Assembly (NCBI RefSeq): GCF_000648615.1
Contig: NZ_JFZC01000084.1
Location: forward strand, 54,079-118,078
From: Sporolactobacillus terrae DSM 11697
GTDB taxonomy: Bacteria; Bacillota; Bacilli; Bacillales; Sporolactobacillaceae
DNA: 64,000 nucleotides
Direction of reading: 5' to 3'
Positions 48,035-57,251 of this stretch are shown one piece after another. Position numbers and translations under genes: made by a program. The stretch's first letter is position 1. Each line of letters starts with the position of its first letter. The notes below the pieces were generated by a model. The model saw only the letters and a list, made by a program, of their open reading frames with translations, did no database searches and was not told where the DNA came from.

Positions 48035-49726
48035 TTATTTCACGAGATAAACACGTGCTTCATACGGTTTCAACTGCATCTTATTCTCGTGATCCGGTAA
48101 ACGCTGCGAAACATTCCCAAGCACCAGTTTCGTTGCCGCTTGTACCAATTCCTGCGAAGAAGGAAAGTCCACCAATGTATCGCTGAAGTTAAGAATGACA
48201 AGCATTTTTTCGCGACTGCAGCTGCGCGTATACGCCCACACGTGTTCGTGATCTGGTTTCAAAAGCGCGTAGTCGCCATAACGCAATGCCCGGCTGCTTT
48301 TACGAAGTCGAATCAATTTTTGATAATAATAGTAAAGCGAATCCGGATTGCGCAGCTCCGCTTGTGCGTTCACGCGTACAAAGTTCGGATGCACGCCAAG
48401 CCAAGGTTTCTGAGTGGAAAAACCGGCATATACTTGGTCACTCCACTGCATCGGTGTTCGGCTGTTGTCGCGGCTGAAGTGCCAAACGGCTTCGAGCGCT
48501 TCTTGCTCGGAGCACCCTTCCCGGATCGCCGAACGGTACTGATTAAGCGACGAAAGGTCGTCGTATTTATCAATGGATGGATAATGCACATTTGTCATGC
48601 CAAGCTCTTGGCCTTGATAAATATACGGTGTCCCTTTCAGCAGCGTGTAAAAGGTCGCCAGCAGTTTCGCCGAAATTGTCCCCGCCTTCACGGCTTGATC
48701 ACCGAGGTAGCTGTTGATTGAGCGCGGCGAATCATGATTTTCCAGATAGAGTGCGGACCAGCCGCTTTTATTGACAAAGTGCTGACTTTTCGAGACAATC
48801 TGTTTCAAATCGGTAAGCGACCAAGGCATCGGCTCGTACCATTTCTGTTCCGATCCGACCCCCATATTGATATGATCGAACTCGATCAGCATTGAGAACA
48901 CGCCGTTTTCCCCGGTGAACTGCGGAATCTGTTCTGCCGGAACGCCGGGCGCTTCAGCGACGGTAAAAATGTCATAGTTGTCAAAGGTGCGCGCCTTCAT
49001 TTCGTGCAGGTAGTCCAAGATTCCAGGCTGATTCAGCGAGGCGCGTCCGACCGGTGCCAATCCATCCTCTCCATTCGGCGGCAGATCTGTAAATCGTTCC
49101 GGCTTTTTGATGTAAGTAATGGCATCAAGTCGAAATCCGCCGACACCTTTCTCTAGCCAGAACGTGATAAATTCATAGATTGCTGCCCGCACATCCGGAT
49201 TAGCCCAATTCAAATCCGGCTGCTCCGCTGCAAAGCAGTGCAAGTAATACTGGCCTCGCTGCTCATCAAACGTCCAAGAGGAACCGCCAAACTCTGCGCG
49301 CCAGTTGGTCGGGGCGGTGCCGTCCGGCTTTGGGTCCCGCCAAATATACCAATCTTTTTTTGCATTCGTACGGCTGCGCTTTGATTCAAGGAACCAAGGA
49401 TGCTGGTTTGAGGTATGATTAAGGACAAGGTCCATGACAATGCGCATCCCGCGCTTTCCCGCCTCACTAATCAGCTGATCCATATCCTGCATCGTTCCGA
49501 ACTGTGGGTGAATTGCTTTGTAGTCCATGATGTCGTAGCCGTTATCCACCATCGGCGATTGGTAAACCGGATTGATCCAGATTGCCTCAATACCGAGATT
49601 TTGCAGATAATCCAGTTTTTCAATGATCCCTTTAAGGTCGCCACTTCCATCATCATTCGCATCTTTGAAACTCTTAGGATAAACTTGGTAAACAGCGATT
49701 TCTTTCCACCAATCACGTTCTCCCAT
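48035..49726 (-). CDS. malL: GH13 alpha-glucosidase (MalL/oligo-1,6-glucosidase group)
   Basis: A 563-residue GH13_31-type enzyme of cytoplasmic maltooligosaccharide or isomaltose use. Catalytic regions: DLVLNHTSNQHPWF (region I), GGFRLDAITYI (nucleophile Asp), FTVAEAPG (acid Glu) and YLENHDSPRSINSY (third Asp). The residue after the nucleophile is Ala, where alpha-1,6-specific enzymes carry Val, so alpha-1,4 preference is likely. ATG 49726 follows GGAGG at 8 nt; the longer MHM start has no support. No sugar PTS or ABC genes are adjacent. Confidence 0.92.
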   Translation of the reverse strand: MGERDWWKEIAVYQVYPKSFKDANDDGSGDLKGIIEKLDYLQNLGIEAIWINPVYQSPMVDNGYDIMDYKAIHPQFGTMQDMDQLISEAGKRGMRIVMDLVLNHTSNQHPWFLESKRSRTNAKKDWYIWRDPKPDGTAPTNWRAEFGGSSWTFDEQRGQYYLHCFAAEQPDLNWANPDVRAAIYEFITFWLEKGVGGFRLDAITYIKKPERFTDLPPNGEDGLAPVGRASLNQPGILDYLHEMKARTFDNYDIFTVAEAPGVPAEQIPQFTGENGVFSMLIEFDHINMGVGSEQKWYEPMPWSLTDLKQIVSKSQHFVNKSGWSALYLENHDSPRSINSYLGDQAVKAGTISAKLLATFYTLLKGTPYIYQGQELGMTNVHYPSIDKYDDLSSLNQYRSAIREGCSEQEALEAVWHFSRDNSRTPMQWSDQVYAGFSTQKPWLGVHPNFVRVNAQAELRNPDSLYYYYQKLIRLRKSSRALRYGDYALLKPDHEHVWAYTRSCSREKMLVILNFSDTLVDFPSSQELVQAATKLVLGNVSQRLPDHENKMQLKPYEARVYLVK

Positions 49727-50013
49727 GTGCAAAGCCTCCTTTTACGCATTCTGATACCCTTTGTCCCATTCTATGATCCTTGCCAGCGTTCAATCAATTG
49801 AATTTGATTGTTGCATCTGAATTAATGATACCTCAGATTTAGTCACTTACGAAAGACCGTCCAAACCAGTCCGAGTCTTTTGCAGTTACGGTGTCTGTGT
49901 ATACTCCGGTTGCTCACACTTGGGTCACAATCGAGTTACATGCAAAAAGCAGCATCAAAAGTCGTTATGCCGGCTCTGATACCGTTTTCAACCCTACGCA
50001 TCCAGTGAATATT

Positions 50014-51300
50014 TTATGAAATATTTTTTTCTGCAACCGGCATTTTCTGGCGGTAAAACATCGAGAACATGAGGCCATAGATCATCATTCCAAGATAGGC
50101 GATGCCCGCCAGAATGAAAAAGGTCCACGAATAGCCGAACCAGATGGTCATGGGTATGGCTATCGGCGCAATCGTCCGACCAAGCGAAAAGCGCAGCCCG
50201 GCCGCAGCAAAGTATTGCCCGCGCAAATGTTCCGGCGCAAGTTTGGCAATGAAACTGTCCTGCACGCCAACCGTCATCAGCTCTGCCCAGGAGAACAAAA
50301 CAATCGCTGCCAGAAGCAGCCAAGCATTGATCGTTGCCCCCATAAGAATCATGGCCACCCCATAGCAAAAAGCCGAGACCATGAACACATTACGCTCCCG
50401 GAACTTGGTCATCCATTTTGTCACGCTCACCGTCAGCAAAGCCACACACAACCCGTTCATAGAGACCATTAGACTAAACAGATTTTTTCCGTCAACAGTC
50501 AGCTGCCAACCGCGAAATGAGAACAGCGTCTGCAGCGGCACCCGATCCGTTGTGTATACGGCAATCAAGAGATCCAGCTGCAAAAAGGTTTGCGCAACCA
50601 GAACCCCGGCTAAGATATAGAGCAGAAAAATACGATCATTGAAGATCACTCTGTAATCGCCAAGCTGATCCTTCAGATGATGCAGCCATTTTTTATTTTC
50701 TTTCAGGTGTTCCGCCGCTTTTTTCATTGGTACCGTCTCATGGATCCAGTGTTGCAGTACCCCGACGAGCACAACACTGACCAGTGTGCAAACGACAAGA
50801 AAGCCGAAGCGATAATCGAAAAAGAAGATCGCGCCGAGTAACGGACCGATGACAACCATCACATTGATCGACGTATAAAAAACGGCAAAAATGCCGGCTC
50901 GATCATGCTCAGGGACAACATCGGCGATCATCGCGTGGCTGGCCGGCTGATACAATTGGCCGAACAGACCAAGCAGTGAAAAGCTGATGAAGGTTACCCA
51001 AGGCGACGTCAGCCATGGTGAGTTGGCAAGCGCAAAGAGTGCAAAGCAAACCGCTTGGCCAACCGCTGAAAAAACCATCATTCGTTTGCGACCGAAATGA
51101 TCGGCACAATAGCCGCCAAGCAAGCCAATCGCCGTACCGATCACCTGCGATAAAATCAGCAGCAATCCGGCTGTCTCCTGTCCAAAATGATCCGAAAAAT
51201 AGATTGCCATAAACGGAAAAAACATCCAAAAGAGAAGATTAAAAAATCCTTCGCCAATCAATCGTACTTTTAAATTAATGTCCCAATCGCGCCATTTCAA
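50014..51300 (-). CDS. MFS transporter
   Basis: A 428-residue twelve-helix permease. LGGYCADHFGRKRMMVFSAVGQ is the MFS loop 2-3 motif. SLLGLFGQLYQPASHAMIADVVPEHDRAGIFAVFY and GVQDSFIAKLAPEHLRGQYFAA resemble the drug/metabolite DHA1-like members (YttB/YdeG-type). A TTG start is indicated. Substrate unknown; it follows the D-amino-acid transaminase with a terminator between, so it is a separate unit. Confidence 0.85.
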   Translation of the reverse strand: MKWRDWDINLKVRLIGEGFFNLLFWMFFPFMAIYFSDHFGQETAGLLLILSQVIGTAIGLLGGYCADHFGRKRMMVFSAVGQAVCFALFALANSPWLTSPWVTFISFSLLGLFGQLYQPASHAMIADVVPEHDRAGIFAVFYTSINVMVVIGPLLGAIFFFDYRFGFLVVCTLVSVVLVGVLQHWIHETVPMKKAAEHLKENKKWLHHLKDQLGDYRVIFNDRIFLLYILAGVLVAQTFLQLDLLIAVYTTDRVPLQTLFSFRGWQLTVDGKNLFSLMVSMNGLCVALLTVSVTKWMTKFRERNVFMVSAFCYGVAMILMGATINAWLLLAAIVLFSWAELMTVGVQDSFIAKLAPEHLRGQYFAAAGLRFSLGRTIAPIAIPMTIWFGYSWTFFILAGIAYLGMMIYGLMFSMFYRQKMPVAEKNIS

Positions 51301-51331
51301 GCAAAATCCCGCCTTTCTTCAAGAGCACAAC

Positions 51332-51376
51332 AAAAAGAGCCTGCACCCGGCACAATGCCGTTACAGACTCTTTTCA
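51332..51376 (-). terminator. Probable terminator of the transaminase gene
   Basis: On the minus strand AAAAGAG..CTG..GGCA / TGCC..CAG..CTCTTTTTG. It lies between the transaminase and the MFS gene. Confidence 0.7.
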
Positions 51377-51571
51377 TCTCAAAAAGGGTCTCAGACGCAG
51401 CACAGCGACACTTTTTCGCAATCCTCACTTCTTCCAAGAAAATCAGAAGTTTTTCCATTCAATTGTTGCTTAACCGAACGAAGTGATGCGCGAATCGACG
51501 CAGCCATGAATCAACCCTCATTTCCATTAACTTGTGGATCATGATTTCTTTGATTTTCAAAACGCCTTGCT

Positions 51572-52432
51572 TTACGCGTTTACGGCCGTAACAAATTGTT
51601 CCACATCCTGATTAAACGCTTCGAGCAGTCGGTTGGTGATCGGTCCCGGTTTTCCGCCTGCAACCTGTCGATCATCGATTTGCAGCACCGGAGTCACGCG
51701 TACGCCGGTACTCGTGAGAAACACTTCGTCTGCAGCCAGAAGTTCAGCCGTTGTATACGTGCGTTCGTCAACCGGAATCCCCAGCCGCTCGGCAAGCTGG
51801 AGCACAAAGATACGGGTAATGCCGTTCAAAATAAAATGGTCGGCAGGATGCGTGATCAAAACGCCGTCTTTCACCATGAATACGTTACAGGTTGTGCCTT
51901 CGGTAACAACACCGTCGCGGTGAAGAATCGCGTCAGCGGCACCGCGTTCAAACGCTTCTTGATTTGCCAGCACATTGCCGAGCAGGTTCAACGTCTTGAT
52001 ATCACAGCGCAGCCAGCGGATGTCATCAAGCAAACTGACCTTGATCCCGTCTGCGTGCAGATCCTCATCCTTATCGGTCGCCTCAACACTGGCGGTCAGC
52101 ACGGTATCGATCGGCTGCTCCGGGAACCGGTGTTTGCGTGCAATCGCCCCGCGCGTGATCTGGAAGTAAACGTAACCGTAGTCCATGGCATTTTCCTTGA
52201 TCAGCTTATCCAGATTTTCCGCCAAATGGTCAGTAGCGTAAGGCAGTGCAAGCCGCAGTTCGCGCGCACTCCGTTCCAGTCGTTTCATATGCAGATCAAG
52301 CAGAAACATTTTTCCATTATATACGCGCAGCGCTTCATAGATCCCATCGCCAAACTGATAGCCGCGATCCTCCATATCTACTTTCCCCTGACTGCGGTCT
52401 ATAAAACGGTCATTATATAATATCGTACTCAT
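51572..52432 (-). CDS. dat: D-amino-acid (D-alanine) transaminase
   Basis: A 286-residue fold-type IV PLP enzyme; usual Bacillus length is about 283. DRGYQFGDGIYEALRVYNG near the N-terminus, the PLP lysine in RCDIKTLNLLGNVLA, and AILHRDGVVTEGTTCNVFMV with the conserved Glu are characteristic. It interconverts D-alanine and D-glutamate for peptidoglycan. ATG 52432 follows AAAGGGG. Together with dsdA in this window it adds to D-amino-acid metabolism. Confidence 0.94.
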   Translation of the reverse strand: MSTILYNDRFIDRSQGKVDMEDRGYQFGDGIYEALRVYNGKMFLLDLHMKRLERSARELRLALPYATDHLAENLDKLIKENAMDYGYVYFQITRGAIARKHRFPEQPIDTVLTASVEATDKDEDLHADGIKVSLLDDIRWLRCDIKTLNLLGNVLANQEAFERGAADAILHRDGVVTEGTTCNVFMVKDGVLITHPADHFILNGITRIFVLQLAERLGIPVDERTYTTAELLAADEVFLTSTGVRVTPVLQIDDRQVAGGKPGPITNRLLEAFNQDVEQFVTAVNA

Positions 52433-52594
52433 CGCCGTAAGCCCCTTTCTTTGCCTCCACATAATGGTTGTTCATTGGTGTCGAGCATTGAAACCTTTTC
52501 ATTCATTATACCTTGAGATTCAAGGCGTTCTCAATACTAAATCAGTAGAAAAACGGGGCAAGACTGCGCCTAAACGAATCTCCCTTTTAGACCA

Positions 52595-52623
52595 CAAAAA
52601 AAAGAGACAGCAGCCTGCCTCTT
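52595..52623 (-). terminator. Terminator of the dehydrogenase-phosphatase operon
   Basis: On the minus strand GAGGCAG / CTGTCTC stem followed by eight T residues, 20 bp after the stop at 52646. Confidence 0.85.
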
Positions 52624-52645
52624 GAGGAAAATGGTCTGTTGTTCT

Positions 52646-53707
52646 TTAAAGCAAAATGTCTTGCAAAATCGGATCCTCATGCAGAATGTGGTGCGCGCGG
52701 TCACGATATTCCGCCCGGTGCAGATACGTGCAGCGCATCGGTTTCATTTCCGGAGCACGATCAATCGCCATATCAAAATCAGCAACCGTCATCCCGGCGG
52801 ATTTGGCGAACGTAAAGAACCCGGTATCTTGAAGGACCTTGGTGATGCGTTCATAACGGTGATCCTGCACCTTGCTCATGAGATAGCTGGCCACGCCAAC
52901 TTGAATGCCGTGCAGCTGTGGTTTCGAGCCATAGGTGTCAAGTGCATGCGAAATCAAATGCTCACTGCCACTGGTCGGCGCACTGCTGCCGGCAATCTCC
53001 ATCGATATCCCGGCCATGGTCAGCGAATCTACCAATTCTTTAATGAAAAGGTCGTCACGAATCGTACCAAAATCAGTCCGAACAAAGCTGTTTACCGCTT
53101 TTTTCGAAAGCATCAGGGCACAGTCATCAACCCGCGTCACGCCGTTCTTTTCCTCAAAGATCCAGTCTTCAGCCGCGGTAATTTTCGATACAAGATCGCC
53201 AACTCCGGAGTAGATAAAGCATTCCGGAGCATTTCTGATGACATCGACATCAATCACGATTCCGTAGGGCATCTTCGCATGTACCGAAATGCGCCGTCCA
53301 TGAATCGTCAGCGACGTATTGGAACTGGAAAAACCATCATTTGACGTCGATGTAGGAACACTGATAAACGGCCATTTGCGCAACAATGCGGTATATTTTG
53401 CGGCATCCAATGCCTTGCCTCCGCCGATGCCGACCACAGCTTCGGTTTGTGCCGGAAGCTGAAAAGCGTCGTCTACGACGTGATCGATATCAATATCACC
53501 GACTTCCTTTTGCTCAAGCACCTCAATTCCGGCTTGTTTCATCGACCCCAATACTTTATCGCCAAGCATCTCAATTAAACCCGTCCCGAAAAAAAGAACA
53601 ACCTTGCTGAATTGATGACGCGCAAGCATACGACCGAGATTGGCTAAATTTCCCTTGCGCACATCGAGTAATGATGGAACAACAATCTGATGATTATCGA
53701 CCGCCAT
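52646..53707 (-). CDS. Glycerol-1-phosphate dehydrogenase-like enzyme (AraM/EgsA group)
   Basis: A 353-residue iron/zinc-dependent dehydroquinate-synthase-fold dehydrogenase. AVVGIGGGKALDAAKYTALL binds the nucleotide, VPTSTSNDGFSSSNTSL lies at the active site, and metal-ligand histidines occur in SEHLISHALD and PQLHGIQVGVASYL. This pattern fits sn-glycerol-1-phosphate dehydrogenases (AraM) better than glycerol dehydrogenase. ATG 53707 follows GGAGG at 9 nt and overlaps the phosphatase gene by 14 bp. Assignment to G1P rather than another 3-carbon or polyol substrate is an inference. Confidence 0.75.
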   Translation of the reverse strand: MAVDNHQIVVPSLLDVRKGNLANLGRMLARHQFSKVVLFFGTGLIEMLGDKVLGSMKQAGIEVLEQKEVGDIDIDHVVDDAFQLPAQTEAVVGIGGGKALDAAKYTALLRKWPFISVPTSTSNDGFSSSNTSLTIHGRRISVHAKMPYGIVIDVDVIRNAPECFIYSGVGDLVSKITAAEDWIFEEKNGVTRVDDCALMLSKKAVNSFVRTDFGTIRDDLFIKELVDSLTMAGISMEIAGSSAPTSGSEHLISHALDTYGSKPQLHGIQVGVASYLMSKVQDHRYERITKVLQDTGFFTFAKSAGMTVADFDMAIDRAPEMKPMRCTYLHRAEYRDRAHHILHEDPILQDILL

Positions 53708-54365
53708 TGATGATTGCCTCCTCATGAGTGGATAGATAATTTGCAACATCCTTAAAATTATTGATCGCAACATAGTCTCTGTGTTCTTGATCGAGCAGCG
53801 GCTGCAACTTGCCTTTGGCGAAAATTGTATCCGTCAACAGCGCCGCCTTTAAGTCGGGGCCGCTGTCGCCTGCATAAAAAACCAATTCATAATCTTTCAT
53901 CAAGTCCGTGGCGAGTTTCTGCTTATCGATTCCATACAGTTCTGAGAAATACGGGCCGTTAGGGTCTACCTGCAATTGAATGCCTCGATCTGCATACACA
54001 CCGGGATTCGAATAAACCGGTACATCTGTTATACCCTGTTTCTCAAAAATCCGTTTAATGTAATAATCTGTACCAGCACTAATGACAACAAAATCACCGC
54101 CAAGCTTCTTGACCTGCTCAATCACCGCTTTGGCATCCGGATCAAAAGGAACGGCATCAATATCTTCATCAAGCTCCTGCTGGTCACGGTCAGCGCGGCT
54201 GAATAAGCGGCTGAGATACTCAAGATCGGTCATAACCTTCTGGTCCCAGTCTTCATATAGCTTCTCCGCTTGATCAGCAAAATGGCGGTTAATGAGTACA
54301 TGAAAAAAATCTTTATCGGATAACGTACCATCAAAGTCAGAAATGAAAAGGAAACGCTTTGTCAT
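53694..54365 (-). CDS. HAD-superfamily phosphatase (MtnX-like subclass)
   Basis: A 223-residue soluble HAD protein. Motif I FISDFDGTLSDKDFF gives the nucleophile Asp, motif II VVISAGTDYYIKRIF supplies the Ser, and motif IV is YAGDSGPDLKAALL. A C1-type cap lies between motifs I and II. AGGAG precedes the ATG at 9 nt. Overlap with the dehydrogenase gene implies a common pathway, perhaps dephosphorylation of the triose or glycerol phosphate made by its partner. Confidence 0.82.
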   Translation of the reverse strand: MTKRFLFISDFDGTLSDKDFFHVLINRHFADQAEKLYEDWDQKVMTDLEYLSRLFSRADRDQQELDEDIDAVPFDPDAKAVIEQVKKLGGDFVVISAGTDYYIKRIFEKQGITDVPVYSNPGVYADRGIQLQVDPNGPYFSELYGIDKQKLATDLMKDYELVFYAGDSGPDLKAALLTDTIFAKGKLQPLLDQEHRDYVAINNFKDVANYLSTHEEAIINGGR

Positions 54366-54667
54366 ACAATAATTCTCCTTTTTTTCATCTGTTATATTAC
54401 AGTTTCAGTATAACAGATATTTTTTTTATTCCATTTTCTGCAAGCGCAACCAATATGACGAAGTCATGAACACTTCTAGTATGACCCTTTTTACGGTTAT
54501 TCATTGTTGCGACCGTCGTGCGCGAACTCAATGCGCCTTTAAGCACGTAACAGCTGATCGCAAATAGCGACACCGTTTCGCTCCCGGCAAATAGCGAATC
54601 TTAATTCGCGCGGCATTCTACCTGTGCCTCACATTTCATCGCCGCATTAAAAACCTTAATCTTAAAT

Positions 54668-54870
54668 CATGTGTGATGGGCTCATGTCTTTTCGGTGCTG
54701 AATCTCGCCGCTTCGGTTACTCGCTTGCCGCGGGCGCACCGCGAGCCTCCTCAAACAGGCAGGAATCTGCGCGGTCTTCCTTGGCTTGCATCAACAAGGC
54801 GCGATCCGCAGGCGCCAGAGCATCTGCGCGTTTGATGCACAGTCTTTTGCGTGACCAAAAATCACATACT
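54668..54870. repeat. Interspersed GC-rich repeat, copies 5 and 6
   Basis: A first block (TGTGTGATGGGCTCATGTCT, CTTTTCGGTGCTGAATC, CGCTTGCCGCGGGCGC; about 54670-54740) also reappears at the right edge of the window. A second (GCATCAACAAGGCGCGATCC, GGCGCCAGAGCATCTGCGCG, GATGCACAGTCTTTTGCGTG, CCAAAAATCA; 54788-54864) is the most complete core. The 575-bp gap holds no gene. Confidence 0.8.
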
Positions 54871-54882
54871 CTCTTTATCCGC

Positions 54883-54924
54883 AAAAAATCCTGAGACTCG
54901 GCGTATCGCCATCCCAGGATTTTT
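54883..54924 (-). terminator. Terminator of comK
   Basis: AAAAATCCTG / CAGGATTTTT arms around a loop that itself pairs; T-run on the minus strand, about 20 bp after the comK stop. Confidence 0.85.
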
Positions 54925-54940
54925 GTCATGGTTTACCCAT

Positions 54941-55513
54941 TTATTCATCTTCGCGAACAGAATCTACAATATAAAAGGTGCCATTTTCTTTAAAACCAAA
55001 CCGTTTCGGCTCATCATTCGTTTTTGAGGATTCTGCATCATCATAGACAGTCATTCGCTCGCGAAGCTGATGCGCGTATTGCATCGCGCGCATTACTCGC
55101 CCTCCGAACGGACGCGCATGCATGGGCAGCTCAATGTGTTTTCCGCGCGACAGCATGACCGCCACACTCCCTTTTTGTTCATTGTCCGACCATTGTCGGA
55201 CATGTGAGAAGGACAGCCAAGCACAGGTGTCCGAACGTTCCGTCATCGAAGACAGGAACACAATACCGAGTTCGCCGCAAACACAAATCGGGGGCATACT
55301 TTTGTAGCCCATTTCCACAGCTACTTTTTTTCTACCACTATAGGTAGAGCCATAATAGCCGCAAGACTGTGCGACAATCGTTTTAGGAAGCGCCTTGACG
55401 TAGCGTTGTGCTGATTCTTCGATCACAAGGGTGCCTCGGTCTCCATCCGATAATTCACAAGGAACCAGCGCCATGGTCTCAGGACGAATAATGTAGTTTT
55501 TTTCTGTTTTCAT
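54941..55513 (-). CDS. comK: Competence transcription factor ComK
   Basis: A 190-residue protein aligning over its length with ComK (192 residues in B. subtilis). Key blocks are SCGYYGSTYSGRKKVAVEM (B. subtilis SCRFFGSSYAGRK), KSMPPICV, and TCAWLSFSHVRQW before GKHIELPMHARPFGGRVMRA. ComK activates DNA-uptake genes and its own promoter. AGAGG precedes the ATG. The C-terminal acidic tail is divergent. The upstream gap (55514-55783) is AT-rich and could hold the K-box operators, but I could not mark AAAA-N5-TTTT pairs with confidence. Confidence 0.9.
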   Translation of the reverse strand: MKTEKNYIIRPETMALVPCELSDGDRGTLVIEESAQRYVKALPKTIVAQSCGYYGSTYSGRKKVAVEMGYKSMPPICVCGELGIVFLSSMTERSDTCAWLSFSHVRQWSDNEQKGSVAVMLSRGKHIELPMHARPFGGRVMRAMQYAHQLRERMTVYDDAESSKTNDEPKRFGFKENGTFYIVDSVREDE

Positions 55514-55783
55514 TCAATAACCTCTTTCCTGATCGTATTCATAAACACAGACACAACAGCATTTGAGTGGAATCCACCGCCCCCGGGGAAAAACATTCAG
55601 CGGTTTCTAAAGGAGAGAAGAACTTTCAAAGCAGAGGATCAATGCCCCTGCTCTTATACCTATTATTATACAAATATTGGCACAACTTTCAATTATTTAA
55701 CCGCCTTTATTTTCAGAAAAAATATCTTTTTCACATTTTGTTCATAATTATTGGAATAATCGAGCAAAACGGTGTCCCCTACT

Positions 55784-55815
55784 GAAAAGCACCGACATCC
55801 GCAGATATCGGTGCT
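55784..55815 (-). terminator. Terminator of the PfoR-like gene
   Basis: On the minus strand GCACCGA..TCGGTGC stem followed by TTTT; just after the stop codon at 55830. The gap from comK to here holds no gene. Confidence 0.85.
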
Positions 55816-55829
55816 CCTTCTTTTTTCCT

Positions 55830-56894
55830 TTATGGTTTTTCGATATAGTCCTCTTTTGAATAGAGATGCAGCTTCGTACGGCAGATCCATTCGAAGAACC
55901 AACCGCAAACAAATGGAATAATCAAGAATATGAAAATCAGAAGCAACAGATTTGCCCCGGTTGCGCCGCCCGGCATAAAGCGCACGGCGTTGATCGGTCC
56001 GACAAGACCGGAAAAGCCGAAACCGGCACTGATTGGCGTTCCTTGAATTTGGAAGACAACAGCAAGTATGCCCAGTACAGCCGCATTCAAAAGCACCGGA
56101 ACCATGATCACCGGTTTGCGGACGACGGCAGCAATCATAATTTTCGGTGTCCCAAGCAATGCTGAAAGCGAAAGCCCAATTGGATTCACCCGCAAGCTGC
56201 CGATGAACATTCCGATCGCGGCAGCGACAACACCAAGATTTCCGGCTCCGGATGCGATCCCGCTCATGCCGATCGCCGTCGCAATCGCGACCGTTGAAAT
56301 GGGTGAAAGAATAATAATCGAAAAGCTGACCGCAACGAGAATTCCCATTAACACTGGGGCAAGTGCAAAATAGCTGTCAACAAGATGTCCGACCAGCGTT
56401 GTGATGCTGCGTACAAAAGGCAGAATCCAAAGCCCAATCCCGCCCGAGACGATGCAGACAATCGTCGGCAGAACGAGCGGTGCAAATGCTTTTAGCCGAT
56501 CGCCGATGATCAGGATGACCCCAACCGCCAAACTTGCCGTCAGCATCGTGTTGATCAAATCGCCCATGCCGCTTACCTGCACGCCGGTTGAGGAAAACAC
56601 AAGCGCGCCGGAACCGATATAGGTCGCAGAGGCAACCGAAACCATTTGTATCGGATTCAAATTGAATTTAAATGCAATGGCCGTGCCGATCAGTAAAGGC
56701 ACTGTAAACATAATGGTTGTTACAATTTGCAGAACGATTGCGAAAATCGGTGCATGCGGCGCCAGTGCCTTGCAAATTTCGCTCAGCAAGGCGGATGGAA
56801 CCAGCCCTGCAACGATACCAATCGCAAGTCCTGTGAGTACGTTATTGATAAAACGCCTCACGGTTAGCCCATCTCCAGTCCCGTTTGTTGTCAC
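55830..56894 (-). CDS. PfoR-like membrane protein (PTS EIIC-like fold)
   Basis: About 354 residues and roughly nine to ten hydrophobic helices. The repeated small-residue helices and segments such as PLLIGTAIAFKFNLNPIQMVSVASATYIGSGAL and RVNPIGLSLSALLGTPKIMIAA are typical of the COG3641/PTS_EIIC_2 family, named after the putative perfringolysin regulator PfoR. No phosphorylatable EIIA/EIIB domains are attached or adjacent, so it may be an uncoupled transporter. GTG 56894 follows GGAGG at 9 nt and is preferred to an ATG at 56939. Confidence 0.75.
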   Translation of the reverse strand: MTTNGTGDGLTVRRFINNVLTGLAIGIVAGLVPSALLSEICKALAPHAPIFAIVLQIVTTIMFTVPLLIGTAIAFKFNLNPIQMVSVASATYIGSGALVFSSTGVQVSGMGDLINTMLTASLAVGVILIIGDRLKAFAPLVLPTIVCIVSGGIGLWILPFVRSITTLVGHLVDSYFALAPVLMGILVAVSFSIIILSPISTVAIATAIGMSGIASGAGNLGVVAAAIGMFIGSLRVNPIGLSLSALLGTPKIMIAAVVRKPVIMVPVLLNAAVLGILAVVFQIQGTPISAGFGFSGLVGPINAVRFMPGGATGANLLLLIFIFLIIPFVCGWFFEWICRTKLHLYSKEDYIEKP

Positions 56895-57062
56895 CTTCCA
56901 AAACCTCCATCCTTCATCCGTTCCTTTTGTTTTTATCATTCCCTTTTTCTAAAAACAGACACGCGCTTGTTATTCTAGCAAGAATTCAGTGATTTGTCGA
57001 TACAACCCATTGACGCAGTAACGCTTTGTTGCGAAGAAGTCATTAAGAGAAACCAAGTTGAT

Positions 57063-57152
57063 TTTTGTCTACGCTCCGATTGCTCGCTGTCCCGCCGGCT
57101 CCAGAGCATCTGCGCGTTTGATGCGCTGTCTTTTGCGTGACCAAAAATCACA
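57063..57152. repeat. Interspersed GC-rich repeat, copy 7
   Basis: TTTTTGTCTACGCTCCGATTG, then GGCTCCAGAGCATCTGCGCG, GATGCGCTGTCTTTTGCGTG, CCAAAAATCA. The ends match copies 4 and 6, the middle is deleted. The 357-bp gap has no gene. Confidence 0.78.
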
Positions 57153-57174
57153 GCCTTTATTACCCTTTAATTGT

Positions 57175-57225
57175 AAAAAAACGTGACCCACCCGCCAAAT
57201 GAAAAACTGGGCAAGATCACGTTTT
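57175..57225 (-). terminator. Terminator of yfhO
   Basis: On the minus strand AACGTGA pairs with TCACGTT across a GC-containing inner stem, followed by TTTTTTT. Confidence 0.75.
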
Positions 57226-57251
57226 CGCACGGGAGCATTCCCTGACAATGC

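Noticed and set aside
55830..56894. Complete PTS permease
   Set aside because: Only an EIIC-like membrane domain is present; no EIIA or EIIB domain or gene adjoins it.
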